A stretch of 34,769 nt of DNA from RYN-428 sp035551995 (GCA_035551995.1 DASZME010000011.1:1-34769); one strand, 5' to 3'. Shown: positions 16,000 through 24,811, counted from the stretch's first letter. Translations and numbers: made by a program. Notes: generated by a model from the sequence alone, not told the origin.

Positions 16000-17046
16000 T
16001 TGACTGAACATCGTCTGAACCGGCTGCCGTTGATCTGCTCGTTGTGGATACTTGCCATGGCTGGGGTATCGTGGGGGCAGTTGCCGGTTTCCATCGTTAC
16101 CTCCGCCGACCCCACCCCGGATCGCGCGGTCATCGAAGGGTTCGTCGACAAATGCGACGCGAAGCTGGCGTCGCCGGAATATTCGGCCTGGGCGTCGGCG
16201 CGCTCTTTGATTGTCGGCGAAGCGACCCGTCAGGGGGCGACGCAGGGGTTTCTCGATCTATACGCCGACATCCTGAACAAAAGATTCCTGCCGCTGGCCG
16301 ACGCCAAGGACGCGCGGCAGCGGTTGAACGTGGCGATCATCGTCGCGCGCGTGGCGGCCAAGGCCAACGACGGAAAGCTCACGCCGATCACCGAGGCGCT
16401 TTTACACGACAGCTCCGACGCGGTGGTGCTATGGGGACTTCAATCGGCCAAATATATCGTGCCGGCCTGGCTCCAGATGGGAAACGCCGCCGAGGCCCGC
16501 AAGCTTGCGATGGAAGCCGCCCAGGCCGCCAAGGATCATCCGACTCCCGCCACGATCGAGGAAGTGTATCGAACGCTGGTGCTCGATCCGAATTTCGGCA
16601 CGGAGAAAAGTTCCGACGCGGTGCTGAAAACGCTCAGCGCCAAGGCGATCACGGATTACCTGCCGGCGCCGATCTCGTTTTATCAGTACCGCGTGAACCT
16701 GTATAACGGAGCCGTCCCGCCGACGCAGCCGGTCGCCGACACATGGGGATCGTCGTTCTTCATCAAAGCGTCCGTCTGGAGCGCCGAAACGCCGCAGCAG
16801 CAGTCACAGGTTTTGCAGGCGATGCTCGGGTTGTTGAAAGGGGCCGCCAGGCAAAACGCGGCCGCCAAGTCGCCCGAGATGTTTGACCTCGTCAAGCGGA
16901 CCGGCCAGGCGTTCGACGTGGTCGGCAGCCTGATGAAAAATTCCAGACTAGAAAAGGCGGCGCATAATATCGCCAGCGTTCCCAACGACGTGCCGGTCGA
17001 TGAATTGGACACCAGGATTAATGCCCTGGCGGAATTCATCAAATAG
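16000..17046 (+). CDS. Exported protein of unknown function
   Basis: This 348-residue protein has a signal peptide (to about residue 26, ending SWG/Q) and then a mostly helical Ala-rich chain. Helical stretches (LNVAIIVARVAAKANDG, AAEARKLAMEAAQAAKDH) suggest a repeat-type scaffold of TPR or HEAT kind, but no family was recognised. The start is TTG at 16000, supported by GGGAG 7 bases upstream; no ATG gives the signal peptide. It is followed after 33 bases by the OppA-type gene and probably shares its transcript. Its acting in the same exported or cell-surface process as the opp genes is inference from position. Confidence 0.8.
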   Translation: MTEHRLNRLPLICSLWILAMAGVSWGQLPVSIVTSADPTPDRAVIEGFVDKCDAKLASPEYSAWASARSLIVGEATRQGATQGFLDLYADILNKRFLPLADAKDARQRLNVAIIVARVAAKANDGKLTPITEALLHDSSDAVVLWGLQSAKYIVPAWLQMGNAAEARKLAMEAAQAAKDHPTPATIEEVYRTLVLDPNFGTEKSSDAVLKTLSAKAITDYLPAPISFYQYRVNLYNGAVPPTQPVADTWGSSFFIKASVWSAETPQQQSQVLQAMLGLLKGAARQNAAAKSPEMFDLVKRTGQAFDVVGSLMKNSRLEKAAHNIASVPNDVPVDELDTRINALAEFIK

Positions 17047-17079
17047 CCGGCGCCCCCTCGGCCGCCGCGGGCCATAGCG

Positions 17080-18753
17080 ATGACGCGATTGCTGCTAATT
17101 CCCGCCGTGATGCTCGCCCTGCTCGGCGGGGCGATGGTCTGGTCGGGATCGGCCGTCGAGAAAAAAGCCGATTTCACCTTCATCAACCGCGGCGAAGTGA
17201 CCTCCCTCGATCCCAATCGAATGTCGTGGATGCAGGATATCCGCATCGGCTACGCCCTGTGGGAAGGGCTTTATACGATCGATCCCGTCACCCTCGACGC
17301 CATCCCCGGCTCGGCGTTTCCCATCGACGTCAGCGCCGATAAAACCGTCTTCACCTTTCATATCCGGCCCGACGCCCGCTGGACCAACGGCGACGATCTC
17401 CTGGCCTCAGACTTTATTTTCGCATGGAAGCGAATGCTCGAAGTCCCCGGCGAATACACCTATTTGCTGTATTACATCAAGGGCGCCAAGGAATACCAGG
17501 AGGCCTTCGCGAACCATTTCGCCACCGCCGATTTTTCCAAAGTCATGATCCAGGAACTGGGGCCGAAGGTTTTGAAGGTGACATTGGTTCACCCGGTGGC
17601 GCCGTTTCCGGATATCTGCGCGATGCCGGCGTTTTATCCGCTCAACGAAAAGTCGATGAACAAATTTCTCGATCGCAAGACGCTTGAAAAAACGGGCGGC
17701 CGGATTCACCAATATGACCTGGCGTTCACCCTTCCGCCGAACCTGGTCACCAACGGCCCCTACGAGCTGACCAAGTGGGAATTCAAGCGGCGCATGCGTC
17801 TGCAAGCCAACAAATATTATTGGGATCGAGCCAGCGTCAAAAGTCCGATCGTCGATCAGTTGAGCGCGGACGACATCCAATGGGCCTACGCGAAATATGA
17901 ATCCGGCGGCATCGACTGGATCCCCGAGTTCGACGGCGAGATCGCCGCGGAACTATATAAACGGCATCGCCGCGATCTGCATGTCTTTCCCGCCTTCGGA
18001 ACCTACTTCTATTCCTTTAACTGCCAGCCAAAGTTAAGCGACGGCCGGCCCAATCCCTTCGCCGACGTCCGCGTTCGCCAGGCGTTTTGCATGGCGATCG
18101 ACAAGCGGATCATCGTGGATACCATCACCCGTCTCGGGCAGATTCCTTCGACCACCTACATTCCCGTCGGATCGTTTCCGCATTACGTTTCGCCGCCGGG
18201 ATTAAAGATGGATTTCGCCGCGGCCAAGGCGCTTCTTGCCGACGCCGGCTATCCGCAAGGGAAAGATTTTCCTCCCGTGTCGCTGCTGTTCAACAACGAA
18301 TCGGTGCACGGCCCAATCGCCGAAAACATCCGCCGCCAGTGGCTGGATCATCTTGGCGTCGACGTGAAGCTCGAAGGGATCGAGATCAAAATGTTCCGCG
18401 AGCGCCTGCACAACAAAGACTACGCCGTCGCTCGCGCAAGCTGGTATGGAGACTACAACGATCCTTCCACCTTCACGGATAAATATAAGCCCGACAGCGA
18501 AAATAACGATGCGGGATGGGTAAACGCCGAGTATGCGGCACTGTGCAGGGCGGCCGACTATGAACCCGACAAGGAAAAACGCCTGGTCTACTTTCAGAAA
18601 GCCGAAAACATCCTTCTGAACGAGGCGCCGATTATGCCGATCTATACCTATGTCGGTTGCTATCTCTTCCCGGATCGTTCGACGGGCATTCCGCTTAATC
18701 CGCGTCAGATGATCGTTCTTAAGTCGGTTCAGCGCGCGCCGGCGAGCCGGTAA
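17080..18753 (+). CDS. Oligopeptide-type ABC transporter substrate-binding protein (OppA-like)
   Basis: This 557-residue protein is an SBP_bac_5-family binding protein. Landmarks are VTSLDPNRMSWMQDIRIGYALWEGLY near the N-terminus (in overlapping motifs), YTLTF-type strands, LVTNGPYELTKWEFKRRMRL, PFADVRVRQAFCMAIDKRIIV and a late YVGCYLF. The family captures peptides or other solutes and delivers them to OppB/OppC permeases. The N-terminus has a hydrophobic signal segment (residues 1-25) but no lipobox Cys, so it may be periplasmic or membrane-anchored rather than a lipoprotein. The substrate is unknown. The permease gene begins 14 bases after its stop. Confidence 0.94.
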   Translation: MTRLLLIPAVMLALLGGAMVWSGSAVEKKADFTFINRGEVTSLDPNRMSWMQDIRIGYALWEGLYTIDPVTLDAIPGSAFPIDVSADKTVFTFHIRPDARWTNGDDLLASDFIFAWKRMLEVPGEYTYLLYYIKGAKEYQEAFANHFATADFSKVMIQELGPKVLKVTLVHPVAPFPDICAMPAFYPLNEKSMNKFLDRKTLEKTGGRIHQYDLAFTLPPNLVTNGPYELTKWEFKRRMRLQANKYYWDRASVKSPIVDQLSADDIQWAYAKYESGGIDWIPEFDGEIAAELYKRHRRDLHVFPAFGTYFYSFNCQPKLSDGRPNPFADVRVRQAFCMAIDKRIIVDTITRLGQIPSTTYIPVGSFPHYVSPPGLKMDFAAAKALLADAGYPQGKDFPPVSLLFNNESVHGPIAENIRRQWLDHLGVDVKLEGIEIKMFRERLHNKDYAVARASWYGDYNDPSTFTDKYKPDSENNDAGWVNAEYAALCRAADYEPDKEKRLVYFQKAENILLNEAPIMPIYTYVGCYLFPDRSTGIPLNPRQMIVLKSVQRAPASR

Positions 18754-18767
18754 GGGAACGAATTGAA

Positions 18768-19703
18768 ATGCTGCGATTCATCGCCATCCGATTGCTGCAA
18801 TTTCCCCTGATCCTCGCGATCATTTACCTGGTCACGTTCATGCTGGTCTGGGTCGCGCCCGGCGATCCGTTCACCCGCACCGACAAGAAAATCGACCCCG
18901 CCGTGATCGCGGCGGTGAAAGAACGGCTTCACGCGTCGCACTGGTACACGTTTCTCGGCTACTACCCGTTGCTGATGATCCAGGGCAATTTCGGCCCCAG
19001 CCTCACCTACGAAGAATGGCCGGTGTCGAAGATTATCGGCGACGCGATTCCCGTCTCGGTCACGCTCGGCCTCTATGCGCTGGTGGTCGCCACCGGCGCC
19101 GGCGTGGCCATCGGAACGATGGCGGCGGTCTGGCGCGGCGGGCCGTTCGACTGGTTCAGCCTTTCCGTCGCCCTCGTCGGCATCAGCCTGCCCAGTTTCG
19201 TTACCGCCTCGATCCTCTTCGCCGTTTTCTCCGTGACCGTGCACTGGTTCCCCATCGGCCATTGGGGATCGCTGCGCGACCTCACGCTCCCCGGCCTCGC
19301 CCTCTCCCTGGCCCCGATGGCCTACATCGCCCGCCTGACGCGGGTCGCCATGATCGACGTTCTCAGCAGCGACTACATCCGCACCGCCAGGGCCAAGGGA
19401 CTTTCACGGCGCGCCGTCGTCTGGAAGCACGCCTTGCGCAACGCGCTGCTGCCGGTATTAAGTTTTCTCGGCCCCGCCGCCGCCGCGACGTTAACGGGAT
19501 CGTTCATCGTGGAAAAGGTCTTCAACATCCCCGGCCTCGGGGCTCATTTCGTCAACAGCGTGCTCAATCGCGATCAAACGCTTATTCTTGGCGCCGTGAT
19601 GGTGTATTCTCTTTTTCTGCTCGCATTAAACCTGCTGGTGGACGTCGGTTATGCGTTCGTCGATCCGCGAATCGACGTGACGGCAAAGGGAATGAAGTCG
19701 TAA
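18768..19703 (+). CDS. OppB/DppB-type ABC transporter permease
   Basis: This 311-residue inner-membrane protein has about six hydrophobic segments, starting with LQFPLILAIIYLVTFMLVW. The ATPase-contacting EAA loop reads DYIRTARAKGLSRRAVVWKH and is followed by ALRNALLPVLSFLG, and then GSFIVEKVFNIPGLGAHFV, both typical of OppB/DppB. The family forms the permease pore with OppC and is driven by OppD/OppF ATPases. It shows AAGGGA about 10 bases before its start. No oppC, oppD or oppF follows: the next 180 bases are non-coding and the next gene is on the other strand. Confidence 0.94.
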   Translation: MLRFIAIRLLQFPLILAIIYLVTFMLVWVAPGDPFTRTDKKIDPAVIAAVKERLHASHWYTFLGYYPLLMIQGNFGPSLTYEEWPVSKIIGDAIPVSVTLGLYALVVATGAGVAIGTMAAVWRGGPFDWFSLSVALVGISLPSFVTASILFAVFSVTVHWFPIGHWGSLRDLTLPGLALSLAPMAYIARLTRVAMIDVLSSDYIRTARAKGLSRRAVVWKHALRNALLPVLSFLGPAAAATLTGSFIVEKVFNIPGLGAHFVNSVLNRDQTLILGAVMVYSLFLLALNLLVDVGYAFVDPRIDVTAKGMKS

Positions 19704-19883
19704 GCGCTCCATGCCAATCGCTCCGCTTCCGCTTCTCGTCGCAGCTAACCAATTGCTACGGAACGCGAGAGTTATTTCGGCCGCATTCGTTAGTTAAGAT
19801 GTCGTTGACCATACCAAAGGCGACGATTCAACAACCTTTTGATACGCCCAGCCAGCACAACAATCCCGCCAGGCGGCCACGCG
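19704..19883. other. Spacer after oppB, with a 28-codon frame that may be an oppC remnant
   Basis: A frame opens at ATG 19711, 7 bases after the oppB stop, and reads MPIAPLPLLVAANQ followed by LLRNARVISAAFVS to a stop at 19797. Its last half resembles the start of OppC-type permeases, which often read LLRNRxAVxSAxF just before the first membrane segment. No matching sequence is seen beyond the stop. The similarity is short and may be chance. No terminator is evident. Confidence 0.3.
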
Positions 19884-20447
19884 TTAACTTCCCGTGTCGA
19901 GCTTCATCACGCCCGACTGCCGTTTGACGGCGATGATGCGCTGTTTCAATTCCTCGAATATTTTCCGCGCGTCCGGAAGGCCGCGCATGCGCAGTTCGGG
20001 CATGGTGTCGTCGTGCGACATGACGCGAATGGCGCCGATGCCGAGCATGCGGTCGAGGATGGATTGATGGAAGGAAATGTCCTCGACGTGCCAGAGTTCG
20101 AGCGTGGAGATGTCCTTGGAAATCAAGCCGCGCTCGAAATCGATCCGGTAATTACTGATACGATAGCGGATGGTTTTGGTGAGAATGTAGGGAATGACCC
20201 AGAGAAGGACGCCGATGGCTATCAGGCCGATCACGAGCCACTCCGGGGGAAACTGGTGCGACCCGCCGAACAGCTTTATCAGGATGGGCGAGATCAGCGC
20301 CAGGGTTCCGCATAGCGCCATGAGAACGACTTTTTCCGGCTGCCCGCCCAAAAGGGGCGAGCCTTCATAGTACACCGCTTCGTCGTCCGTCGGGGGCGCA
20401 TGGGGCCGATCGACGGGAGGAATCGAATTGGGCTGACCTGCACTCAC
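19884..20447 (-). CDS. Membrane protein with bacterial PH domain (bPH2/YdbS-like)
   Basis: This 187-residue protein has a Pro-rich N-terminus (about residues 1-40), two hydrophobic segments (about 45-65 and 73-95), and a C-terminal beta-rich part. That part reads YRISNYRIDFERGLISKDISTLELW and HVEDISFHQSILDRMLGIGAIRVMS in overlapping motifs, matching the bacterial PH domain (YdbS/YdbT type) in which the ISNYRI and GLISK steps are characteristic. The function of these is poorly known. The start is GTG at 20447, preceded by a perfect AAGGAGG with 6 bases spacing; an upstream in-frame GTG at 20474 lacks such a site. It converges with the opp operon and diverges from the HAD gene. Confidence 0.88.
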   Translation of the reverse strand: MSAGQPNSIPPVDRPHAPPTDDEAVYYEGSPLLGGQPEKVVLMALCGTLALISPILIKLFGGSHQFPPEWLVIGLIAIGVLLWVIPYILTKTIRYRISNYRIDFERGLISKDISTLELWHVEDISFHQSILDRMLGIGAIRVMSHDDTMPELRMRGLPDARKIFEELKQRIIAVKRQSGVMKLDTGS

Positions 20448-20792
20448 CGTAAACCTCCTTGGTTGGTAAATCACGGGCCATCGCCGGCGCCGCTCTGCTT
20501 GCTTTCGCGGAGGTTACTATATCAGGCCAATCCCCCAACGCACCCTCTATAAAAATACGCGCGCCTTTCACCGAAGCGGCCGGCGATCGTTTCGTTTTTC
20601 GCGAGAGCCTCACTTACGCGTCGGCATGTGCGTCGGTCTGGGACGCAGCGCTGGCTTTTCCTTCGGATTTCCAGCGGCCGCGACCGGTCTCCGTCCTGTG
20701 CATGAACGGCTTGGAAATTTGCATTGACGGCGTCGCCTCGCATAATGCCGCTGCGAAATCGCATCTTTTTTTGCGGCCATTTTCGAGGAATC
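20448..20792. other. Divergent intergenic region between the PH and HAD genes
   Basis: About 345 bases separate the divergent starts. They hold the AAGGAGG site of the PH gene (20454-20460), an A-rich CTATAAAAATA stretch near 20549, and the candidate promoter described at 20719-20746. A 128-codon open frame on the plus strand overlaps the HAD start and looks non-coding. No other element was seen. Confidence 0.55.
20719..20746 (+). promoter_or_regulatory. Candidate promoter of the HAD gene
   Basis: TTGCAT at 20719-20724 and CATAAT at 20741-20746 are 16 bases apart. Transcription would begin about 40 bases before the ATG at 20793, which has GAGG close upstream. Confidence 0.4.
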
Positions 20793-23033
20793 ATGAAACG
20801 GGCGGCTGTCTTTTTCGACCGGGACAATACCCTGATCGCCAATGACGGCTACCTCGGCGACCCGGGCGGGGTGATCCTGGTGGAGGGAGCGGCCGATGCC
20901 GTGGCTCGCGTGCGGGGAATGGGATTTGTCGCCATTACCTTCAGCAATCAAAGCGGCGTGGCGCGCGGATTATTCGCCGAGGAAGCGGTGCATGCCGTCA
21001 ACGCCCGCCTCGATGAATTGCTTCAGGAAGAGGACCGGGCGGCGGTGATCGGCCGCCATGAATTTTGCCCGTTCCATCCCGACGGAATCGTCGAAAAATA
21101 TAAGATCGACAGCGACCTGCGAAAACCCAGGCCGGGAATGATCCTGCAATCCGCCGATCGGCTCGATCTGGATCTGACCCGAAGTTGGGTCATCGGCGAC
21201 GCGCCACGCGATATCGAAGCCGGCAAGGCGGCGGGTTGCCGAACGATTTTGTTCAGCGATCCCAAGCTGCCGACGTCTTCCGCGGCCGCCGAGACTTCGC
21301 ACGCAACGCCGGATTTTATGGTCGCATCATTGGAGGCGGCGGTGGACATCATCGTGAACGAAACATTAGGACCGTTGGATATTCACATTCCGGCCGACCC
21401 CCCCGCGCCGGCGCCGCCCAGCGACGATCCCGCGCCGCCGACAACCGTTGTCGCGCCTGAAGACGCCTCCGTTCCGGCGGATTCAGCGAGCGAAACGTCG
21501 TCGTCCGGCTCGGCTGACGCCATGGCGCCGGGGAAGAAGGAGGTGGAGCCTCCCGCCGCCAAATCCAAAGTGCCCAAGCAAAGTCGCTCGTCGCCAAAAA
21601 TCACGTTTGCCGAGCGGGTAAAAACGGGAGCCTTCGTTCCGGCTGGCAAGCAGTCCAACGCGGCCGCGGAATCGCGCGGCGAACGGGAATCGCCGTCGGC
21701 GGCCGTGTCGCCGCGCGCGGCCAAATCGTCGGTTCCAGGCAAAGCGCTCGCGCCGGCACGCCCTCGAAAACCGACGTTCGCCGAGCGCGTGCGCGCGGGC
21801 ACGTTCGTTCCCGCCGGTGCAGCCCAAACGCCGTCGGTTGTGGAAGCGCCGTCAGCGGTCGAGGACATCGCGCCGCCCGCCCCGACGGCGGCGCTCATCG
21901 AATCGCCGCCCCCACCAACCGACGCGATAGCGGACCCTTCCGACTCATCCGGCTCGTCCGTTGAAACATCGTCGGAAGCACCGGCCACCGCGCCACCAGT
22001 GGCTGACGAACCGGCCGAGAGCGAATCCCCGACAGCGCCGCCGGCTCCTATGGCCCAACCGTCGGTCGAATCGACGTCGTTCGCGGAGACGGCAATCGAG
22101 GGGACAAACGAACCGCCGCCTGCTGCGCCGGAGTTCGCCGTCGACGCGCCGGTCGAACATTCGGCCGCCGCGCCGACGCCGGTTGAATCGGTCGCCGAAC
22201 ATTCGGCCACCGCGCCGACGCCGGTTGAATCGGCAACCGAACCTCCCGCCGCAGCGCCTTCGCCGATTGAATCGGTCGCCGAACTTTCGGTCGCCGCGCC
22301 GATGCCGATTGGATCAGTCGCCGAACATTCGGCCGTCGCGCCGATGCCGGCGGAATCTCCTCCCGTCGCGCTCACGCCGGTGGTCGCGAGCGCCGTGGCC
22401 GCACCCCCCGTCGCGGCGGCGCCCGTCGAGGCACCCTTGAATCCTTCGATCGTCGCTCCGATATCACCCGTCGAGAAGAAGTCCCAAACAACCGCCACAA
22501 AACCGCCGGCGCTCACCAAAATGAAAAACTCACCTCCGTCCGCGGCTACGCCGCCCGAGGCGCCGGCCGTCGCCCCTTCCCCCCCTGTCAGAAAAATGAC
22601 GTTTGCCGAGCGGGTGAAGGCGGGCACATTTCAGGCCGAGCGCGCGGCGTCAACCGGCGTTGCCGCCGCCGCGCCCGAGCGCGGAAGGCGCGTGATGCCG
22701 ATGCCGGGGGACAAACCGCAGACGCAGGTGGATCGCGTGGTCGAATCGCTGACCGCCGTGCGCCCCACGCAGCCGATTACGCCCGAAGAACAGCTTGAGC
22801 CGATCCTGCAGAGCATCCTCGAAGAGTTGCGCCTGACGCGCGAAGGGGCGCCGGAATCTGATTTTTCGCCGGCGAAGCTTATCGGCGGCATCGTGCAGGT
22901 CCTGGTGTTGCCGGCGCTTTTTTTCGCTTACCTGCATCGCGACGTCGCCGCCGACCTTCAGTCGATGTTGCTGCTCGCCACGTTTTTGCAAACGCTGGTG
23001 ATCGCCTTGCTACTCATGGGGCGGTCGAAATGA
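20793..23033 (+). CDS. HAD phosphatase fused to a Pro/Ala-rich repeat tail and a C-terminal membrane hairpin
   Basis: This 746-residue protein starts with a HAD-IIIA phosphatase domain like GmhB and histidinol phosphatase: FFDRDNTL (D9, D11), TFSNQSG (S51), RKPRPGM and GDAPRD (D136, D140). In GmhB, CPxHP is followed by a second Cys pair for zinc; here CPFHPDG is present but the later pair is not. Residues about 200-690 are low-complexity Pro/Ala/Ser/Glu-rich sequence, including five 14-residue repeats (residues 455-524). Three copies of a TFAERV(K/R)xGxF motif lie at about 270, 330 and 600. The C-terminus has two hydrophobic segments (about 694-718 and 722-743), so the protein is probably membrane-anchored. 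The start at 20793 is supported by GAGG upstream and by the HAD N-terminus. The substrate is unknown. HAD identity is secure, the rest is description. Confidence 0.88.
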   Translation: MKRAAVFFDRDNTLIANDGYLGDPGGVILVEGAADAVARVRGMGFVAITFSNQSGVARGLFAEEAVHAVNARLDELLQEEDRAAVIGRHEFCPFHPDGIVEKYKIDSDLRKPRPGMILQSADRLDLDLTRSWVIGDAPRDIEAGKAAGCRTILFSDPKLPTSSAAAETSHATPDFMVASLEAAVDIIVNETLGPLDIHIPADPPAPAPPSDDPAPPTTVVAPEDASVPADSASETSSSGSADAMAPGKKEVEPPAAKSKVPKQSRSSPKITFAERVKTGAFVPAGKQSNAAAESRGERESPSAAVSPRAAKSSVPGKALAPARPRKPTFAERVRAGTFVPAGAAQTPSVVEAPSAVEDIAPPAPTAALIESPPPPTDAIADPSDSSGSSVETSSEAPATAPPVADEPAESESPTAPPAPMAQPSVESTSFAETAIEGTNEPPPAAPEFAVDAPVEHSAAAPTPVESVAEHSATAPTPVESATEPPAAAPSPIESVAELSVAAPMPIGSVAEHSAVAPMPAESPPVALTPVVASAVAAPPVAAAPVEAPLNPSIVAPISPVEKKSQTTATKPPALTKMKNSPPSAATPPEAPAVAPSPPVRKMTFAERVKAGTFQAERAASTGVAAAAPERGRRVMPMPGDKPQTQVDRVVESLTAVRPTQPITPEEQLEPILQSILEELRLTREGAPESDFSPAKLIGGIVQVLVLPALFFAYLHRDVAADLQSMLLLATFLQTLVIALLLMGRSK
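22155..22364 (+). repeat. Five 42-bp tandem repeats inside the HAD fusion gene
   Basis: Five degenerate units of 14 codons (22155, 22197, 22239, 22281 and 22323 onwards) encode the pattern E-(H/P/L)-(S/P)-x-x-A-P-x-P-(V/I/A)-x-S-x-x. The units are close at the DNA level, so recent slippage or unequal recombination is likely to change copy number. Confidence 0.8.
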
Positions 23034-23160
23034 TGAAAAAACATCGGCGTTCGACGTAACGCGCGTCGATCGAACATGTGCCTGGGGGTCTCTCGCGAAA
23101 AACGGCCGACGATGATTTCGACGGTCCGAGTCCTTCGAGAAATCGGCGTGGTGTAACAGA

Positions 23161-24612
23161 ATGAAATTGCAAATCCTCTCCACCGACCTTCGCATCCGAA
23201 ACATGCGGCTGCGCATGCCGTTTCGGTTCGGCATCGTTACGCTGACCGAATGCCCGTACTTGTTTTGCCGGGCGTTGCTGGACGTGGATGGACGGCGGAC
23301 CTGGGGAATATCGGCCGACGTGCTGCCCAACAAATGGTTCACAAAGGACCCCGCCACGTCGTATCGCGACGACATCGCCGACATGCTTAAAATAATCACC
23401 GGCGCCTGCGAAATCGCGGTCGCCGGCGGAGCCCATGACAACCTGTTCGACCTCTGGGAAAGAACCTATCAGGCCGAGCAAGCCTGGGCCGGCGGGTGGG
23501 GATTTCCACCCCTCCTGGCCGGGTTTGGATCGAGCTTGATCGAGCGCGCGGCCATCGACGCGTTCTGCCGAGATCAAGAAGTACCCTTCTCGCGCGTGCT
23601 GCGGGAAAATCGGCTTGGCATTCGCCTTGGCCGGGTTCACGAAGCCCTTTCCGGCGCCGCTCCCGCCGATCTGATTCCCGCCCAACCCCTCCGGCAAATC
23701 ACCGTGCGCCATACCGTCGGCTTAACCGACCCGCTGACCGATTCAGAAATCTCGCCTTCCGATCGCGTCTCCGACGGCCTTCCTCAATCGCTCGACGCCT
23801 GCATCCGCGCCAACGGACTGACGCATTTCAAGATCAAGCTTTGGGGCGACGTGGAAAAAGATTCGGCTCGCGTTCGCCACGTCGCACGAATCATCGCCGA
23901 AAACGTCGGCGCCCATTTCGCGTTCACGCTCGACGGAAACGAAAATTTTAAGGCCGTCGAGCCGTTTCGCGAATTCTGGCGGTCGCTGACGGGCGATCCG
24001 GCCCTTGGCGATTTCCTCAGGCGGTTGCTGTTTGTCGAGCAGCCTATGCATCGATCGGTGGCCCTGAGCGAGCAGGCGATGCGCGAGTTCGCCGCGTGGA
24101 CCGATCGGCCGCCGACGATCATCGACGAGTCCGACGCCACGCTCGCCAGCGCGCGGCAGGCGATCGATTTCGGCTACGCGGGCACGAGCCACAAAAACTG
24201 CAAAGGGGTCATCAAGGGGATCGCCAACGCCTGCCTCCTCGAACATCGCCGTCGCGGCGATCGATCGCGGCCTTATCTGCTCAGTGCCGAAGATTTAACG
24301 AATGTCGGCCCCGTCGCCCTGATGCAGGATCTTTGCGTGGTGGCCAACCTTGGCATTCCGCATGCCGAGCGAAATGGGCATCATTACTTCAAGGGGCTTG
24401 ACATGTTCCCGCGTGAGGTTCAGGACGCAGTGTTGGCCGCGCATCCCGACTTGTATCACCGACAATCGACAGGCGCCGTCGCGGTGAATATCGCTCGCGG
24501 CGTGTTGAATGTCGGGAGCGTCGTGGATCATGCGTTTGGCGTCGGCGCGAGATTCGATCCGATCCGGTTTACCCCCGCCGGGGAGTGGACGTACGAATCG
24601 TTGATCGCTTAA
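23161..24612 (+). CDS. Enolase-superfamily enzyme (mandelate racemase/muconate-lactonizing type)
   Basis: This 483-residue protein has the enolase-superfamily layout: an N-terminal capping region, then a barrel with FKIKLWGD (K224, K226), LDGNEN (D258), FVEQP (E293), IIDESD (D322, E323) and SHKNCKG (K345). D258, E293 and D322 or E323 would bind magnesium, and the KxK lysine with K345 or a neighbour would act as base, as in the MLE subgroup. Reactions in this superfamily begin by removing a proton next to a carboxylate; the substrate here is unknown. It is longer than the usual 370 to 400 residues, with an unusual insertion around residues 170-215. It follows the HAD gene after a 127-base gap without a clear promoter. 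Confidence 0.88.
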   Translation: MKLQILSTDLRIRNMRLRMPFRFGIVTLTECPYLFCRALLDVDGRRTWGISADVLPNKWFTKDPATSYRDDIADMLKIITGACEIAVAGGAHDNLFDLWERTYQAEQAWAGGWGFPPLLAGFGSSLIERAAIDAFCRDQEVPFSRVLRENRLGIRLGRVHEALSGAAPADLIPAQPLRQITVRHTVGLTDPLTDSEISPSDRVSDGLPQSLDACIRANGLTHFKIKLWGDVEKDSARVRHVARIIAENVGAHFAFTLDGNENFKAVEPFREFWRSLTGDPALGDFLRRLLFVEQPMHRSVALSEQAMREFAAWTDRPPTIIDESDATLASARQAIDFGYAGTSHKNCKGVIKGIANACLLEHRRRGDRSRPYLLSAEDLTNVGPVALMQDLCVVANLGIPHAERNGHHYFKGLDMFPREVQDAVLAAHPDLYHRQSTGAVAVNIARGVLNVGSVVDHAFGVGARFDPIRFTPAGEWTYESLIA

Positions 24613-24622
24613 TCGTTCGCGC

Positions 24623-24811
24623 TTAAAGCAGATCGTTGATATCGCTCCAGCGGAGAGCGATCTTGATGCCGAGCGCTTTCATCCCGACAAGGCAGGCGAC
24701 GGTGAGCAGTCCAACGACCAGCACGTTTTCGACCAGTTCGCCCCCCTCTTCGTCGAAAACCAGACGTACGAGCGAATCCTTGATAGACGAGGCTGAAAGT
24801 TTTGCGATCAC
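24623..24811 (-). CDS. Flp-type pilin precursor
   Basis: This 62-residue protein has a short basic leader ending DEEGG, then ELVENVLVVGLLTVACLVGMKALG, read in overlapping motifs. That is the pattern of Flp pilins, with a prepilin cleavage site after the first G of GG (G23), Glu at mature position +5 (E28) and a hydrophobic helix; the usual Tyr at +6 is Asn (N29). Flp pilins are assembled by Tad machines such as the nearby CpaF ATPase. The start is GTG at 24811, supported by AAAAGGAG and a 5-base spacer. It lies 350 bases downstream of the cpaF gene on the same strand and 10 bases from the stop of the convergent enolase-type gene. Confidence 0.82.
   Translation of the reverse strand: MIAKLSASSIKDSLVRLVFDEEGGELVENVLVVGLLTVACLVGMKALGIKIALRWSDINDLL

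Noticed and set aside
20459..20845. A 128-codon plus-strand frame before the HAD gene
   Set aside because: It overlaps the HAD start by about 50 bases, has no ribosome site and reads as non-protein sequence; the HAD gene explains the end of it.
22155..22364. Regularly spaced repeats that could suggest a CRISPR array
   Set aside because: The units are contiguous, in frame and inside a coding sequence, with no spacers.
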